Shown: positions 1-6,810, counted from the first letter of the stretch. The stretch is DNA of 14,189 nucleotides from Frankiales bacterium (GCA_025966295.1 JAOPVD010000182.1:1-14189), one strand, 5' to 3'. Translations and numbers: made by a program. Notes: generated by a model from the letters alone, not told the origin.

Positions 1-426
1 GGTCAGTCCCAGCCCGTCGGTGGTGGTGGCCGACACCGACACCGGTGCGCCGCCGAGCGCCGCCGACAGCGCCGCCTGCGCCTCGGCCCGCCGCAGCCCG
101 AGCCGGGGGCGGTTGCCGATGACCTGCACGGCGACGTTGCCGATCACCCAGCCCTGCGCCGCGAGCAGCCGGGCGACCTCGGCGAGCAGCGCGGTCCCGG
201 ACGCGCCGGACCACTCCGGCCGGTCGGTGCCGAAGACCGCGCCCAGGTCACCGAGCCCGGCAGCCGACAGCAGCGCGTCGCAGGCGGCGTGCGCCGCCAC
301 GTCGCCGTCGGAGTGGCCGGCGCAGCCGTCCTCGCCGTCCCACAGCAGGCCGGCCACCCAGCACGGCCGGCCGACCTCGACCGGGTGCACGTCGGTGCCG
401 GTGCCGACCCGTGGCAGCTCAGCCAC
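1..426 (-). CDS. ispF: 2-C-methyl-D-erythritol 2,4-cyclodiphosphate synthase IspF (C-terminus cut by window edge)
   Basis: This cytoplasmic enzyme cyclises 4-diphosphocytidyl-methylerythritol 2-phosphate to MEcPP, releasing CMP, in the MEP isoprenoid pathway. The frame is open to base 1 and encodes 142 residues; the family is usually about 155-165, so roughly 15-20 residues are missing. Visible hallmarks are the N-terminal GTGTDVHP, where Asp12 and His14 match the metal ligands of IspF, GHSDGD at 37-42 with the third metal ligand His38, a GDLGAVF stretch, and the ATTTDGLGLT signature at the break. The start is taken as GTG at 426-424, because the conserved domain begins only a few residues later. 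It overlaps the end of ispD by 8 nt, which implies translational coupling. Identification is firm; only the far end is unseen. Confidence 0.95.
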   Translation of the reverse strand, partial: MAELPRVGTGTDVHPVEVGRPCWVAGLLWDGEDGCAGHSDGDVAAHAACDALLSAAGLGDLGAVFGTDRPEWSGASGTALLAEVARLLAAQGWVIGNVAVQVIGNRPRLGLRRAEAQAALSAALGGAPVSVSATTTDGLGLT

Positions 427-1084
427 GGGCCAGCACCGCCTCGGCCACCAGCAGGTCGAACGGGGTCGTCACCTTGAAGGCCTCCGCGGAGCCCAGGACG
501 GTGTGGACGGTCACGCCGGCAGCCTCCACCAGGCCGGCGTCGTCGGTCAGCGACCCGGGGGCCGCCCGGTGCGCCGCCTCGAGCACCTCGCGGCGGAAGC
601 CCTGCGGCGTCTGGACGAGGCGCAGGTCCTCCCGTGGCACGGTGCCGAGCACCTCGCCGCCCACGCCGACCTGCTTGACGGTGTCGGCGACCGGCAGCAC
701 CGGCACCACCGCGTCGGCGCCGTCGCGCAGCGCGCTCACGACCGCCTCCACCACCTCGACCGGCACCAGCGCGCGGGCGGCGTCGTGGACGAGCACCAGC
801 TCCACCTCGGCCGGCAGCGCGGCCAGCGCCGCCGCCACCGAGTCCTGCCGCTCCGCACCGCCCGGCACCACCGTGACGGCGTACGCCGCGAGGAGGGCAA
901 CCACCTCGGCCACCGCGGCCGGCGGTGCCGCCACCACGACCGGGCCGATCGAGGGGCAGGCGCGCAGCCGGCGGACGGCGTGCACGAGCAGCGGCTCGCC
1001 GGCCAGCACACGCAGGGCCTTGGGACTCCCGGGGCCGAGGCGGATGCCCGCGCCGGCGGCCGGGACGACGACCCCGACGGTCAC
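419..1084 (-). CDS. ispD: 2-C-methyl-D-erythritol 4-phosphate cytidylyltransferase IspD
   Basis: IspD transfers CMP from CTP to methylerythritol 4-phosphate, giving CDP-ME, in the MEP pathway. The 221-residue length fits the family (about 220-240). The N-terminal nucleotide-binding loop PAAGAGIRLG (8-17) carries Arg15 and is followed by PKAL with Lys22, both catalytic in characterised IspD. Further family motifs are RQDSV, VHDAAR, TPQGF, TDDAG and a C-terminal KVTTPFDL with Lys204. The start is GTG at 1084-1082, inside a GTGA overlap with the stop of the upstream PIN/TRAM gene. The 3' end overlaps ispF by 8 nt, so the three genes are almost certainly translated from one message. Consecutive pathway steps side by side match the usual actinobacterial ispD-ispF pair. 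Confidence 0.96.
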   Translation of the reverse strand: MTVGVVVPAAGAGIRLGPGSPKALRVLAGEPLLVHAVRRLRACPSIGPVVVAAPPAAVAEVVALLAAYAVTVVPGGAERQDSVAAALAALPAEVELVLVHDAARALVPVEVVEAVVSALRDGADAVVPVLPVADTVKQVGVGGEVLGTVPREDLRLVQTPQGFRREVLEAAHRAAPGSLTDDAGLVEAAGVTVHTVLGSAEAFKVTTPFDLLVAEAVLARG

Positions 1085-2268
1085 GTCGTCGGCGGCGCGG
1101 GGACGGGACCGGGGGTACGGCGGCGGGCGGGCCGCGCCGGCCGGTCGGGGGCGCCCGCCAGCCGGCCGAAGACCAGCCGGCAGTTGGCGGTGGTGAACCC
1201 GCTCGTCACCTGCACGCTGGCGTCGGCGCCGATCCGGTCGCGGGCCTGCTCGACGACCACCATCGAGCCGTCGTCGAGGTAGCCCACCGCCTGGCCGTTC
1301 TCCTTGCCCGGCTTGAGGAGCAGCACCGTGATGTCCTCGCCGGCCGCCACCGGCGGGCGCAGCGCCAGCGCCAGCGCGTGCAGGTTCAGGACCCGGACGC
1401 CGGCCAGCGCCGCCGCCTTGGCCAGGTTGGTGTCCAGGGTGAGCAGCGCGGCACCGGAGTCGAGGCAGATCCGGACCAGCTTGCCGTCGACGTCCGGCAC
1501 GGCCGGCACGTCCCGCTCGAGCACCTGGAGGTCGACACCGGGCTCGCGCTTGAGCGCCTCCAGCACCTCGAGGCCGCGGCGGCCCTTGGCGCGGCGCTGG
1601 TCGTCGCCGGCGTCGGCGAAGCCCTGCAGCTCGCCCAGCACCGGGACAGGCACCAGCACGGTGCCGTGCAGGAAGCCGGCCCGCACCACGTCGAGCACCC
1701 TGCCGTCGATGGCGACCGAGGTGTCGATGACGCGTGGCAGCGCGGCGGCGGCGGTCTCGCGCGGCGCCAGGCCGGCGCGGTCGCCGAACATCCGCAGCAC
1801 ACCCTCACGCTTGCTGGCTCCGACCAGGTAGCCCACGTACCCAAGGGTCACGACGACGAAGGCGAACAGCGGGAAGGCCAGGTAGGGCTGCCGGACCAGG
1901 AACACCGGCCACGCGACCCCGGCGCCGATCAGCACCCCGCCGACGGCGCCCAGGCCGCCGGCGACGAGCTCCTCCGCGGAGGTCTCGTGCAGTCGGCTGC
2001 GGGCCATTTCGGCGCTGCTCGCGGTGGTCCGGCCGAGCACCCCGCCCAGGACGTAGCCGAACCCGACGCCGAGCAGCAGCCCGATGGCGGTGCCGTTGAA
2101 GGCGCCGAGCACCTTGGTGTCCGGGCTGACGCCGGAGCCGATCTGGTAGCCGGCGCCGGCGAAGAACACCACGACGAGGAACCGCAGCCCCTCGAGCACG
2201 ATCGTCGGCGGCCCCTTGCGGCGCGGCGCCGGGCCCCGCACACCGTTGTGCCGGGGAGCGCTGCTCAC
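1081..2268 (-). CDS. Membrane-anchored PIN/TRAM-domain protein (YacL-like putative ribonuclease)
   Basis: This 395-residue protein has three parts. Residues 26-150 hold about four hydrophobic membrane segments (near 26-43, 52-79, 103-125 and 129-150). A PIN nuclease domain spans about 180-300, and a TRAM domain about 308-370 contains GKENGQAVGYLDDG. The PIN acidic residues are present: Asp182 in VIDTS, Glu213 in LGELQ, Asp261 in VDGKL and Asp279 in LDTN, so a metal-dependent RNase active site looks intact. TRAM domains bind RNA. The layout matches the YacL family of Bacillus and actinobacteria, whose cellular role is poorly defined. A Pro/Arg-rich tail follows residue 371. The start is GTG with GGGG about 6 nt upstream. 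It lies 41 nt after carD and overlaps ispD by 4 nt. Confidence 0.9.
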   Translation of the reverse strand: MSSAPRHNGVRGPAPRRKGPPTIVLEGLRFLVVVFFAGAGYQIGSGVSPDTKVLGAFNGTAIGLLLGVGFGYVLGGVLGRTTASSAEMARSRLHETSAEELVAGGLGAVGGVLIGAGVAWPVFLVRQPYLAFPLFAFVVVTLGYVGYLVGASKREGVLRMFGDRAGLAPRETAAAALPRVIDTSVAIDGRVLDVVRAGFLHGTVLVPVPVLGELQGFADAGDDQRRAKGRRGLEVLEALKREPGVDLQVLERDVPAVPDVDGKLVRICLDSGAALLTLDTNLAKAAALAGVRVLNLHALALALRPPVAAGEDITVLLLKPGKENGQAVGYLDDGSMVVVEQARDRIGADASVQVTSGFTTANCRLVFGRLAGAPDRPARPARRRTPGPVPAPPTT

Positions 2269-2309
2269 GCGCTACCCCGGCACAGGCCGTGCGATGTCAT
2301 GCAGGGAGC

Positions 2310-2792
2310 CTAGGAGGCCAGGACCTCGTCGAGGATCGCCTCGGCCTTGTCCTCGTTGGTGCCCTCGGCGAGCGCGAGCTCGCTGACGAGGATCTGCCGG
2401 GCCTTGCTCAGCATCCGCTTCTCGCAGGCTGACAGGCCGCGCTCCTTGTCGCGCCGCCAGAGGTCGCGGACGACCTCGCCGACCTTGTTGATGTCACCGG
2501 AGGCGAGCTTCTCGAGGTTGGCCTTGTAGCGGCGGGACCAGTTGGTGGGCTCCTCGACCGCCGGGGCGCGCAGCACCTCGAAGACCTTGTCGAGGCCGGC
2601 CTGGCCGACGACGTCACGGACGCCGACGATCTCCGCGTTGTCCGCGGGCACGCGGACGGTCAGGTCACCCTGCGCGACCTTGAGGACCAGGTAGACCTTG
2701 TCCTCGCCCTTGATGGTGCGCGTCTCGATGGCCTCGATGAGCGCTGCGCCGTGGTGCGGGTAGACGACTGTCTCGCCAACCTTGAACGTCAC
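2310..2792 (-). CDS. carD: RNA polymerase-binding transcription factor CarD
   Basis: CarD binds the RNA polymerase beta subunit and stabilises open promoter complexes; it is essential in mycobacteria and tunes rRNA and stress transcription. The 160 residues align along the whole length with what I recall of M. tuberculosis CarD (162 residues). The N-terminal Tudor-like RNAP-interaction domain (about 1-53) holds FKVGETVVYPHHG, Arg25 and Arg47. The helical C-terminal domain contains EPTNWSRRYKANLEKL with Trp85, the residue that wedges at the upstream edge of the transcription bubble. The start is GTG at 2792-2790, preceded by GAGAGGA with 7 nt spacing. It heads the run with PIN/TRAM, ispD and ispF. 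The carD-ispD-ispF order is conserved in Mycobacterium, where the PIN/TRAM gene is not at this position. Confidence 0.98.
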   Translation of the reverse strand: MTFKVGETVVYPHHGAALIEAIETRTIKGEDKVYLVLKVAQGDLTVRVPADNAEIVGVRDVVGQAGLDKVFEVLRAPAVEEPTNWSRRYKANLEKLASGDINKVGEVVRDLWRRDKERGLSACEKRMLSKARQILVSELALAEGTNEDKAEAILDEVLAS

Positions 2793-2816
2793 GTGGTGGT
2801 CCTCTCGCCGGCCTCC

Positions 2817-2822
2817 AGACTA
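2817..2822 (-). promoter_or_regulatory. Candidate -10 element for the carD operon
   Basis: On the minus strand TAGTCT (TANNNT) lies 24 nt upstream of the carD GTG. This would give a 5' leader of about 18 nt that contains the GAGAGGA ribosome-binding site. No good -35 hexamer is seen at 16-19 nt, so this is a weak prediction, although the gap between the type III PKS and carD is the only non-coding space available to the operon. Confidence 0.35.
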
Positions 2823-2936
2823 CCACGGCGACGCGCCTCAGCGGCCCCGGCGACCGAGGCAAAGTCGCAGGTCAGAAGGCATATCGACGGTCCACAACGT
2901 CCCGCCTGGGTCTTGACAAACGGCCCTTGCGAGTGC

Positions 2937-4007
2937 CTACCGGCGTCGCAGGAGCACCGCGCAGAGGGTCAGGCCGGGGCCGAACGCCATCGCCACGACC
3001 CAGCCGCCGGGGCTGCCCATCAGGCGCTCGAGGACCAGCAGCACGGTCGCGCTGGAGCAGTTGCCGACCTCGTCCAGGACGGCGTACGAGGCGGCGGTCT
3101 GGTCGTCGCTCAGGCCCAGGGCGGCGCCCACCACCTCGACGATGCGGCGCCCACCTGGGTGCACCGCCCAGCCCTCGACGTCGCCGATGGCCAGGCCGTG
3201 GCGGCCGAGCAGCTCCTCGACCACCGGCCGGACGTGCACGGCGAGCACGTCCGGGACCTTCGGCGACAGGCCCATCGCGAAGCCCAGGTCGGTGACGTCC
3301 CAGGTCATGTGGTCGGCGGTGGACACGTCTGTGCGCGCGACGGCGTCGACCACCTCCAGGCCGGGGCCGCCGGGCTCGAGCACCACCGCGGCCGCGGCGT
3401 CGGCGAACAACGCGTGGGCGACCATCTGCTGCAGGTCCGCCGCGGTCGGCTCGCCTACTGGCGCCGGCTGGACGTGCAGGCTGGTCAGCTCCAGGCACAG
3501 CAGCACCGCCGGCCGCTGCCGGGCCACCACGAAGTCGCCGGCCGCCCCGAGACCGGGCAGCGCCGCGTAGCAGCCCATGTGGCCGACGTGCAGCCGCTGG
3601 GTGCGGTCGCTCATGCCCAGGTCGCGGGCCAGCAGGATGTCGAGTCCGGGGGTGGCGTAGCCGGTGCAGCTCACGACCGTGAACAGCCCCACCTCCGACG
3701 GGTCCAGGCCGGCGGCGGCGAGGGCCTTGCCCACCGCCTCGCGGCCGAGCGGCATCGCCTCGGTGACGAAGCGCCGCATCCGGGCGCCGGTGCCCCAGGA
3801 GGAGATGTCCTCCCTGGTCGGGTCGACGACGCCGCGGCGGGTGGTGATCCCGGAGTGCCGCCAGACCGTGCGGGCGAGCCGGTGGTCGGCGTAGTGGGCC
3901 CGGAAGAAGCCGTCCCACAGGCCCTGCTGGGACATCGCCGGCGGCAGGGCCGAACCCTGCCCGGTGATCGCGGCGGTCAGTCGGCCGGGCACGACTTGCA
4001 CCCCCAT
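2937..4007 (-). CDS. Type III polyketide synthase (chalcone/alkylpyrone/alkylresorcinol synthase family)
   Basis: This 356-residue homodimer-type ketosynthase probably condenses an acyl-CoA starter with malonyl-CoA units and cyclises the product to a pyrone or resorcinol. The catalytic triad is complete: Cys146 in GHMGCYAALPGL, His283 in WAVHPGG and Asn316 in GNCSSATV. The VVSCTGYATPGLD stretch (111-123) and the C-terminal GFGP-like loop FGPGLTL are also family features. SLHVQPAP and the DHMTWDVTDLGF run resemble the mycobacterial Pks10/11/18 and actinobacterial phenolic-lipid enzymes more than plant chalcone synthase, which suggests a fatty acyl starter; the starter itself cannot be read from sequence. 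The start is ATG at 4007-4005; GTG at 4001 is an alternative. The 5' end overlaps the methyltransferase by 31 nt, so the two are co-expressed. Confidence 0.93.
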   Translation of the reverse strand: MGVQVVPGRLTAAITGQGSALPPAMSQQGLWDGFFRAHYADHRLARTVWRHSGITTRRGVVDPTREDISSWGTGARMRRFVTEAMPLGREAVGKALAAAGLDPSEVGLFTVVSCTGYATPGLDILLARDLGMSDRTQRLHVGHMGCYAALPGLGAAGDFVVARQRPAVLLCLELTSLHVQPAPVGEPTAADLQQMVAHALFADAAAAVVLEPGGPGLEVVDAVARTDVSTADHMTWDVTDLGFAMGLSPKVPDVLAVHVRPVVEELLGRHGLAIGDVEGWAVHPGGRRIVEVVGAALGLSDDQTAASYAVLDEVGNCSSATVLLVLERLMGSPGGWVVAMAFGPGLTLCAVLLRRR

Positions 4008-4705
4008 CCCTGGAACAGGCCCGCGGTGGAGCGGGTGGTCAGCATGCGCACGTCTGCCCGCCTCCCCGCCAGCCAGCGCAGGTAGTCCACCGCGGACGGC
4101 CGCAGCCCCGCCAGGGTGAGCAGCACCCCGTGGGAGGCGGCCAGCGCGAGCAGCTGCGCGCGGTCGACGTACAGGGCCGGGTCGTGCAGCCGCTTGGGCG
4201 GCCCGGCCGGCACCCGCTCACCGACGGTGATGGAGGTGAACCGGCCGAACCAGGTGGCCGCGATGGTGTCGACCACCAGCGTGCCGCCGGGCCGCAGCAC
4301 CCGGCAGGCCTCGGCGACGGCGGCGGCCAGGTCCGGGACGTGCTCGAGCACCTCACCGGCGACCACCACGTCGGCGACCTCGTCGGCGAACGGCAGCCGC
4401 AGCACGTCGCCCCGCACCGGCACGACGCCGTGCGCCCGGGCCTGCGGCAGCGCCTCCCGGGACAGGTCGACACCGACGTGCCGGTGGCCCTTGCCGGCGA
4501 CGTGCGGCGCCAGCAGGCCGGCCCCGCAGGCCAGGTCGAGCAGCAGCGACCCGGGCCGGGTCGCCTCCGGGACGCGACGGGCGCGGGCCGCGGCGATCCA
4601 GTGCAGCATCGCGAAGCCGCCGCGCGGCTCCCACCACTGGTCGGCGAGGTCGTCGTACTGCCGCGGGTCGTTCCTCGGCAGCACGCGCACTGGCAGGGTG
4701 GGCAT
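3977..4705 (-). CDS. Class I SAM-dependent methyltransferase, UbiG/Coq3-like
   Basis: A 242-residue Rossmann-fold methyltransferase. NDPRQYDDLADQWWEPRG near the N-terminus resembles the start of UbiG/Coq3 O-methyltransferases. Motif I is LLLDLACGAGLLAPHV (54-69), followed by GVDLS (acidic end of strand 2), GDVLRLPF, and AGEVLEHVPDL with RVLRPGGTLVVDTI as post-motifs. It probably methylates a hydroxyl on the polyketide or quinone made with the neighbouring type III PKS, a pairing also seen in the Streptomyces srs phenolic-lipid cluster, though substrate and site are inference. The ATG start at 4705-4703 has AAGGTGG 5 nt upstream. The same frame stays open much further upstream (to 5581), but the UbiG-like domain begins here and the upstream part is antisense to the prenyltransferase gene. 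Confidence 0.88.
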   Translation of the reverse strand: MPTLPVRVLPRNDPRQYDDLADQWWEPRGGFAMLHWIAAARARRVPEATRPGSLLLDLACGAGLLAPHVAGKGHRHVGVDLSREALPQARAHGVVPVRGDVLRLPFADEVADVVVAGEVLEHVPDLAAAVAEACRVLRPGGTLVVDTIAATWFGRFTSITVGERVPAGPPKRLHDPALYVDRAQLLALAASHGVLLTLAGLRPSAVDYLRWLAGRRADVRMLTTRSTAGLFQGWGCKSCPAD

Positions 4706-5512
4706 GTGTCCACCTTCTCCCGGCTGGTGCGGGCCTGTCACCCCGAGCCGACCGCGGCGGTGACCGGGCTGGCCGCGGCGCTGGCCGCGTCCGTCGACGC
4801 CAGCCCGTGGAAGGTCGGGGCGGCGTTCCTGTCCGGGCAGCTGTCGGTGGGCTGGAGCAACGACTGGGTGGACGCCGAGCGCGACACCGCGGTCGGCCGC
4901 GCCGACAAGCCGGTGGTGCAGGGCCTGCCGGTCCCCACTGTGCGGGCCGCGGCCCTGACCGCGCTGCTGGCCTGCGTGCCGCTGAGCCTGCTGATGGGGG
5001 CCTGGGCCGGCGCCGCGCACCTGGTCGCGGTGGCCAGCGCCTGGCTCTACAACGCCCGCCTCAAGAGCACGGTCCTGTCGTTCGCGCCGTACGCGCTGTC
5101 GTTCGGGCTGGTGCCGTCGGTGGTGACGCTGGGGCTGCCGGGGCAGCCGGCGGCGCCGTGGTGGGCGACCGCGGCGGGGGCCCTGCTGGGGGTCGGGGCG
5201 CACGGCGCCAACGTGCTGCCCGACCTGGAGGACGACCTGGCGACCGGCGTGCGGGGGCTGCCGCACCGGCTCGGCCGGCGGGCCACCAGCGCGCTGGCCG
5301 GCCTGGCCCTGGTGACGGCCACCGTCCTGCTCGCCGTCGGACCGGGTACGTCGGTCCTCGGCACCGTCGCCGTCGGGCTGGCCGTCGCGGTGTTCGGCGC
5401 CGGGCTGTCGGTCGGGGCCCGGCCGGGCTCGCGGGCCCCGTTCCTCGCGGTCATCGTCGTCGCGGCGGTGGACGTGGGGCTGCTGCTGCTCCGCGGGGCG
5501 AGCCTGGCCTGA
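4706..5512 (+). CDS. UbiA-family membrane prenyltransferase
   Basis: A 268-residue polytopic membrane protein. Its first aspartate motif is NDWVDAERD (Asn52, Asp53, Asp56, Asp60), the NDxxDxxxD that binds prenyl diphosphate through magnesium. The second is DLEDD (Asp173-Asp177) after HGANVLP. Several Ala/Leu/Val/Gly membrane segments surround these. The family transfers isoprenyl chains onto aromatic acceptors. Beside the type III PKS and methyltransferase, a phenolic acceptor made by them is a reasonable guess, with prenyl donor from the nearby MEP genes. It does not look like haem O synthase or MenA. The GTG start has AGGGTGG about 5 nt upstream; RACHPEP soon after is the typical UbiA beginning. 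GTG at 4727 is an alternative start. The first codon abuts the start codon of the divergent methyltransferase. Confidence 0.88.
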   Translation: MSTFSRLVRACHPEPTAAVTGLAAALAASVDASPWKVGAAFLSGQLSVGWSNDWVDAERDTAVGRADKPVVQGLPVPTVRAAALTALLACVPLSLLMGAWAGAAHLVAVASAWLYNARLKSTVLSFAPYALSFGLVPSVVTLGLPGQPAAPWWATAAGALLGVGAHGANVLPDLEDDLATGVRGLPHRLGRRATSALAGLALVTATVLLAVGPGTSVLGTVAVGLAVAVFGAGLSVGARPGSRAPFLAVIVVAAVDVGLLLLRGASLA

Positions 5513-5531
5513 CCTGGGCGACACTGGAGGG

Positions 5532-6212
5532 GTGCGTGCTCTCCCCCTCGTCCTGACCGCCGTCCTGCTGGGCTCGCTCACCGGGTGCGGGCAGGACGCC
5601 TCGCCGAAGCCGGCCGCCGCGACCGGTTACCACGGCGTCGAGCCGCTGAAGACGGTCAACCGGCCGTCGTACGTGCTCCGGGACACCGCCGGCAAGGCCT
5701 TCGACTTCCGGGCCGAGACCAAGGGCCGGCCGACGTTCGTCTACTTCGGCTACACCAACTGCCCCGACGAGTGCCCCACCGCGATGGCGGACATCGCGGC
5801 CGCGCTGCGCAAGACCACCCCCGAGGTGCGGGCCGCCGCCCGGGTCGTCTTCGTCACCACCGACCCCAAGCGCGACACCGCGCCGGTACTGCGACGCTGG
5901 CTCGACCAGTTCTCCACCGAGTTCGTCGGGCTGCTCGGCACCCAGGCCCAGCTCGACGCGGCGCAGCGGGCGTCGGGCATCGAGCCGGGCCGCGCGGAGG
6001 GCCCGGTGCCGACCATCCCCGGCCGTCCCGACCAGCACGTGCACAAGGAGGGGACGGCACCGCACAAGCACTTCGGACCGCTTGGATACTCTGTGAGCCA
6101 CTCCGCGGTGATCTTCGCCTACAACGCCGCCGACCGGCTCCCGGTCGTCTACCCGGGCGGAGTGACCCCGTCGGACATCGCCGCCGACCTGCCCGTCCTC
6201 GCCCGCCCCTGA
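5532..6212 (+). CDS. SCO1/SenC-family copper lipoprotein (cytochrome oxidase assembly)
   Basis: This 226-residue thioredoxin-fold protein is predicted to be lipid-anchored outside the membrane. Residues 1-18 are a signal peptide and the lipobox is LTGC with Cys19. The copper site is complete: CPDEC (Cys77 and Cys81) in FGYTNCPDECPTAM, and the distal His190 in SVSHSAVIF. SCO proteins deliver copper to, or reduce, the CuA site of cytochrome c oxidase. Residues 168-180 hold four extra histidines (169, 171, 178, 180), which may form a second metal-binding loop. The gene follows the UbiA gene by 19 nt and precedes the LpqE-like lipoprotein by 29 nt, so the three may share a transcript. The Shine-Dalgarno-like GGAGGG touches the GTG start, unusually close. 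Confidence 0.92.
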   Translation: MRALPLVLTAVLLGSLTGCGQDASPKPAAATGYHGVEPLKTVNRPSYVLRDTAGKAFDFRAETKGRPTFVYFGYTNCPDECPTAMADIAAALRKTTPEVRAAARVVFVTTDPKRDTAPVLRRWLDQFSTEFVGLLGTQAQLDAAQRASGIEPGRAEGPVPTIPGRPDQHVHKEGTAPHKHFGPLGYSVSHSAVIFAYNAADRLPVVYPGGVTPSDIAADLPVLARP

Positions 6213-6241
6213 CGCCCGCCCCTGATGCTGGAGGAGCTCCT

Positions 6242-6778
6242 GTGAGCCGCCGCCCCGTGACCGTCGCCCTCGTGAGCACGGCCGTCCTGACCGCGACGCT
6301 CCTCAGCGGCTGCGGCACCGGGCTGCAGAACCAGACCTACCAGGAGACCGGACGGCAGGACACCACCCACGCCGACGCCGGCACCCTCGCCATCCGCAAC
6401 GTCTTCATCGAGCCGCCTGCGTCCGGCAACGCGCTGCCGAAGGGCGGCACCGCGGTGCTGCACGGCGACTTCGTCAACAAGAGCGACACCGAGGACGCGC
6501 TGGTCGGCGTGCGCACCGACATCGCCGCCGCCGCCGAGCTGCAGCTCGACGGCCAGCCGGCCACCAGCATCGTCATCCCGGCCCGCGGCTTCTCCGACGC
6601 CAAGGCCACGGTGCTGCTCAAGGACCTGACCCGTGACGTCAAGGTCGGCGAGTACGTCACCGTGACCTTCACCTTCAAGCGCGCCGGCGCGACCGAGCTG
6701 CAGGTGCCGGTGCACGCCGGGGACACCGGCCTCGGCACCCGCGAGCCCGCGCAGGACCCCTACCACAAGCCGGAGTAG
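6242..6778 (+). CDS. lpqE: LpqE-like lipoprotein
   Basis: A 178-residue exported lipoprotein with a signal peptide at 1-23 and lipobox LLSGC at Cys24. The mature part is a predicted beta-sandwich with LAIRNVFIEPP, GDFVNKSDTEDALVG and a repeated VTVTFTF strand. Position directly before radA and disA matches lpqE of M. tuberculosis, and I assign it on context plus overall character. From memory the family is related to the PCu(A)C copper chaperones (formerly DUF461), and the SCO gene upstream fits that idea. However, the mature chain has no methionine and only three histidines, so the canonical His/Met copper motif is absent. The GTG start has a strong GGAGGAG 5 nt upstream. Function is unknown; copper handling is only a possibility. 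Confidence 0.8.
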   Translation: MSRRPVTVALVSTAVLTATLLSGCGTGLQNQTYQETGRQDTTHADAGTLAIRNVFIEPPASGNALPKGGTAVLHGDFVNKSDTEDALVGVRTDIAAAAELQLDGQPATSIVIPARGFSDAKATVLLKDLTRDVKVGEYVTVTFTFKRAGATELQVPVHAGDTGLGTREPAQDPYHKPE

Positions 6779-6787
6779 CGGCGGCCC

Positions 6788-6810
6788 GGCGCCGTCGGGC
6801 TGTCGGCGCC
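6788..6810. terminator. Perfect 7-bp inverted repeat between lpqE and radA
   Basis: GGCGCCG (6788-6794) and CGGCGCC (6804-6810) form a 7-bp all-GC stem with a 9-nt loop, starting 10 nt after the lpqE stop. There is no T-tract, as is common for actinobacterial hairpin terminators. It could equally be an operator, since it ends 7 nt before the radA -10. Confidence 0.45.

Noticed and set aside
925..2313. Long open frame on the plus strand opposite the PIN/TRAM gene
   Set aside because: Its translation is Arg/Gly/His/Gln-rich without domains, while the opposite strand carries clear conserved motifs; high GC makes such antisense frames common.
2913..2918. TTGACA on the plus strand between carD and the PKS gene
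   Set aside because: No -10 at 16-19 nt and no plus-strand gene downstream; the region beyond is antisense to the PKS.
4706..5512. Haem O synthase (CtaB) as identity of the UbiA protein, suggested by the SCO1 neighbour
   Set aside because: The aspartate motif context NDWVDAERDTAVGRADKPV and the second DLEDD motif do not match CtaB, which I know as NxxxDxxxDxxMxRTxxRP.
4706..5581. Upstream in-frame extension of the methyltransferase over the UbiA region
   Set aside because: The extension is low complexity and antisense to UbiA; the ATG at 4705 has a good ribosome-binding site and the UbiG-like domain begins there.
6221..6233. 13-mer CCTGATGCTGGA-like match shared with 13637-13649
   Set aside because: One short exact match is expected by chance in 14 kb of high-GC sequence, and the two contexts are unrelated.
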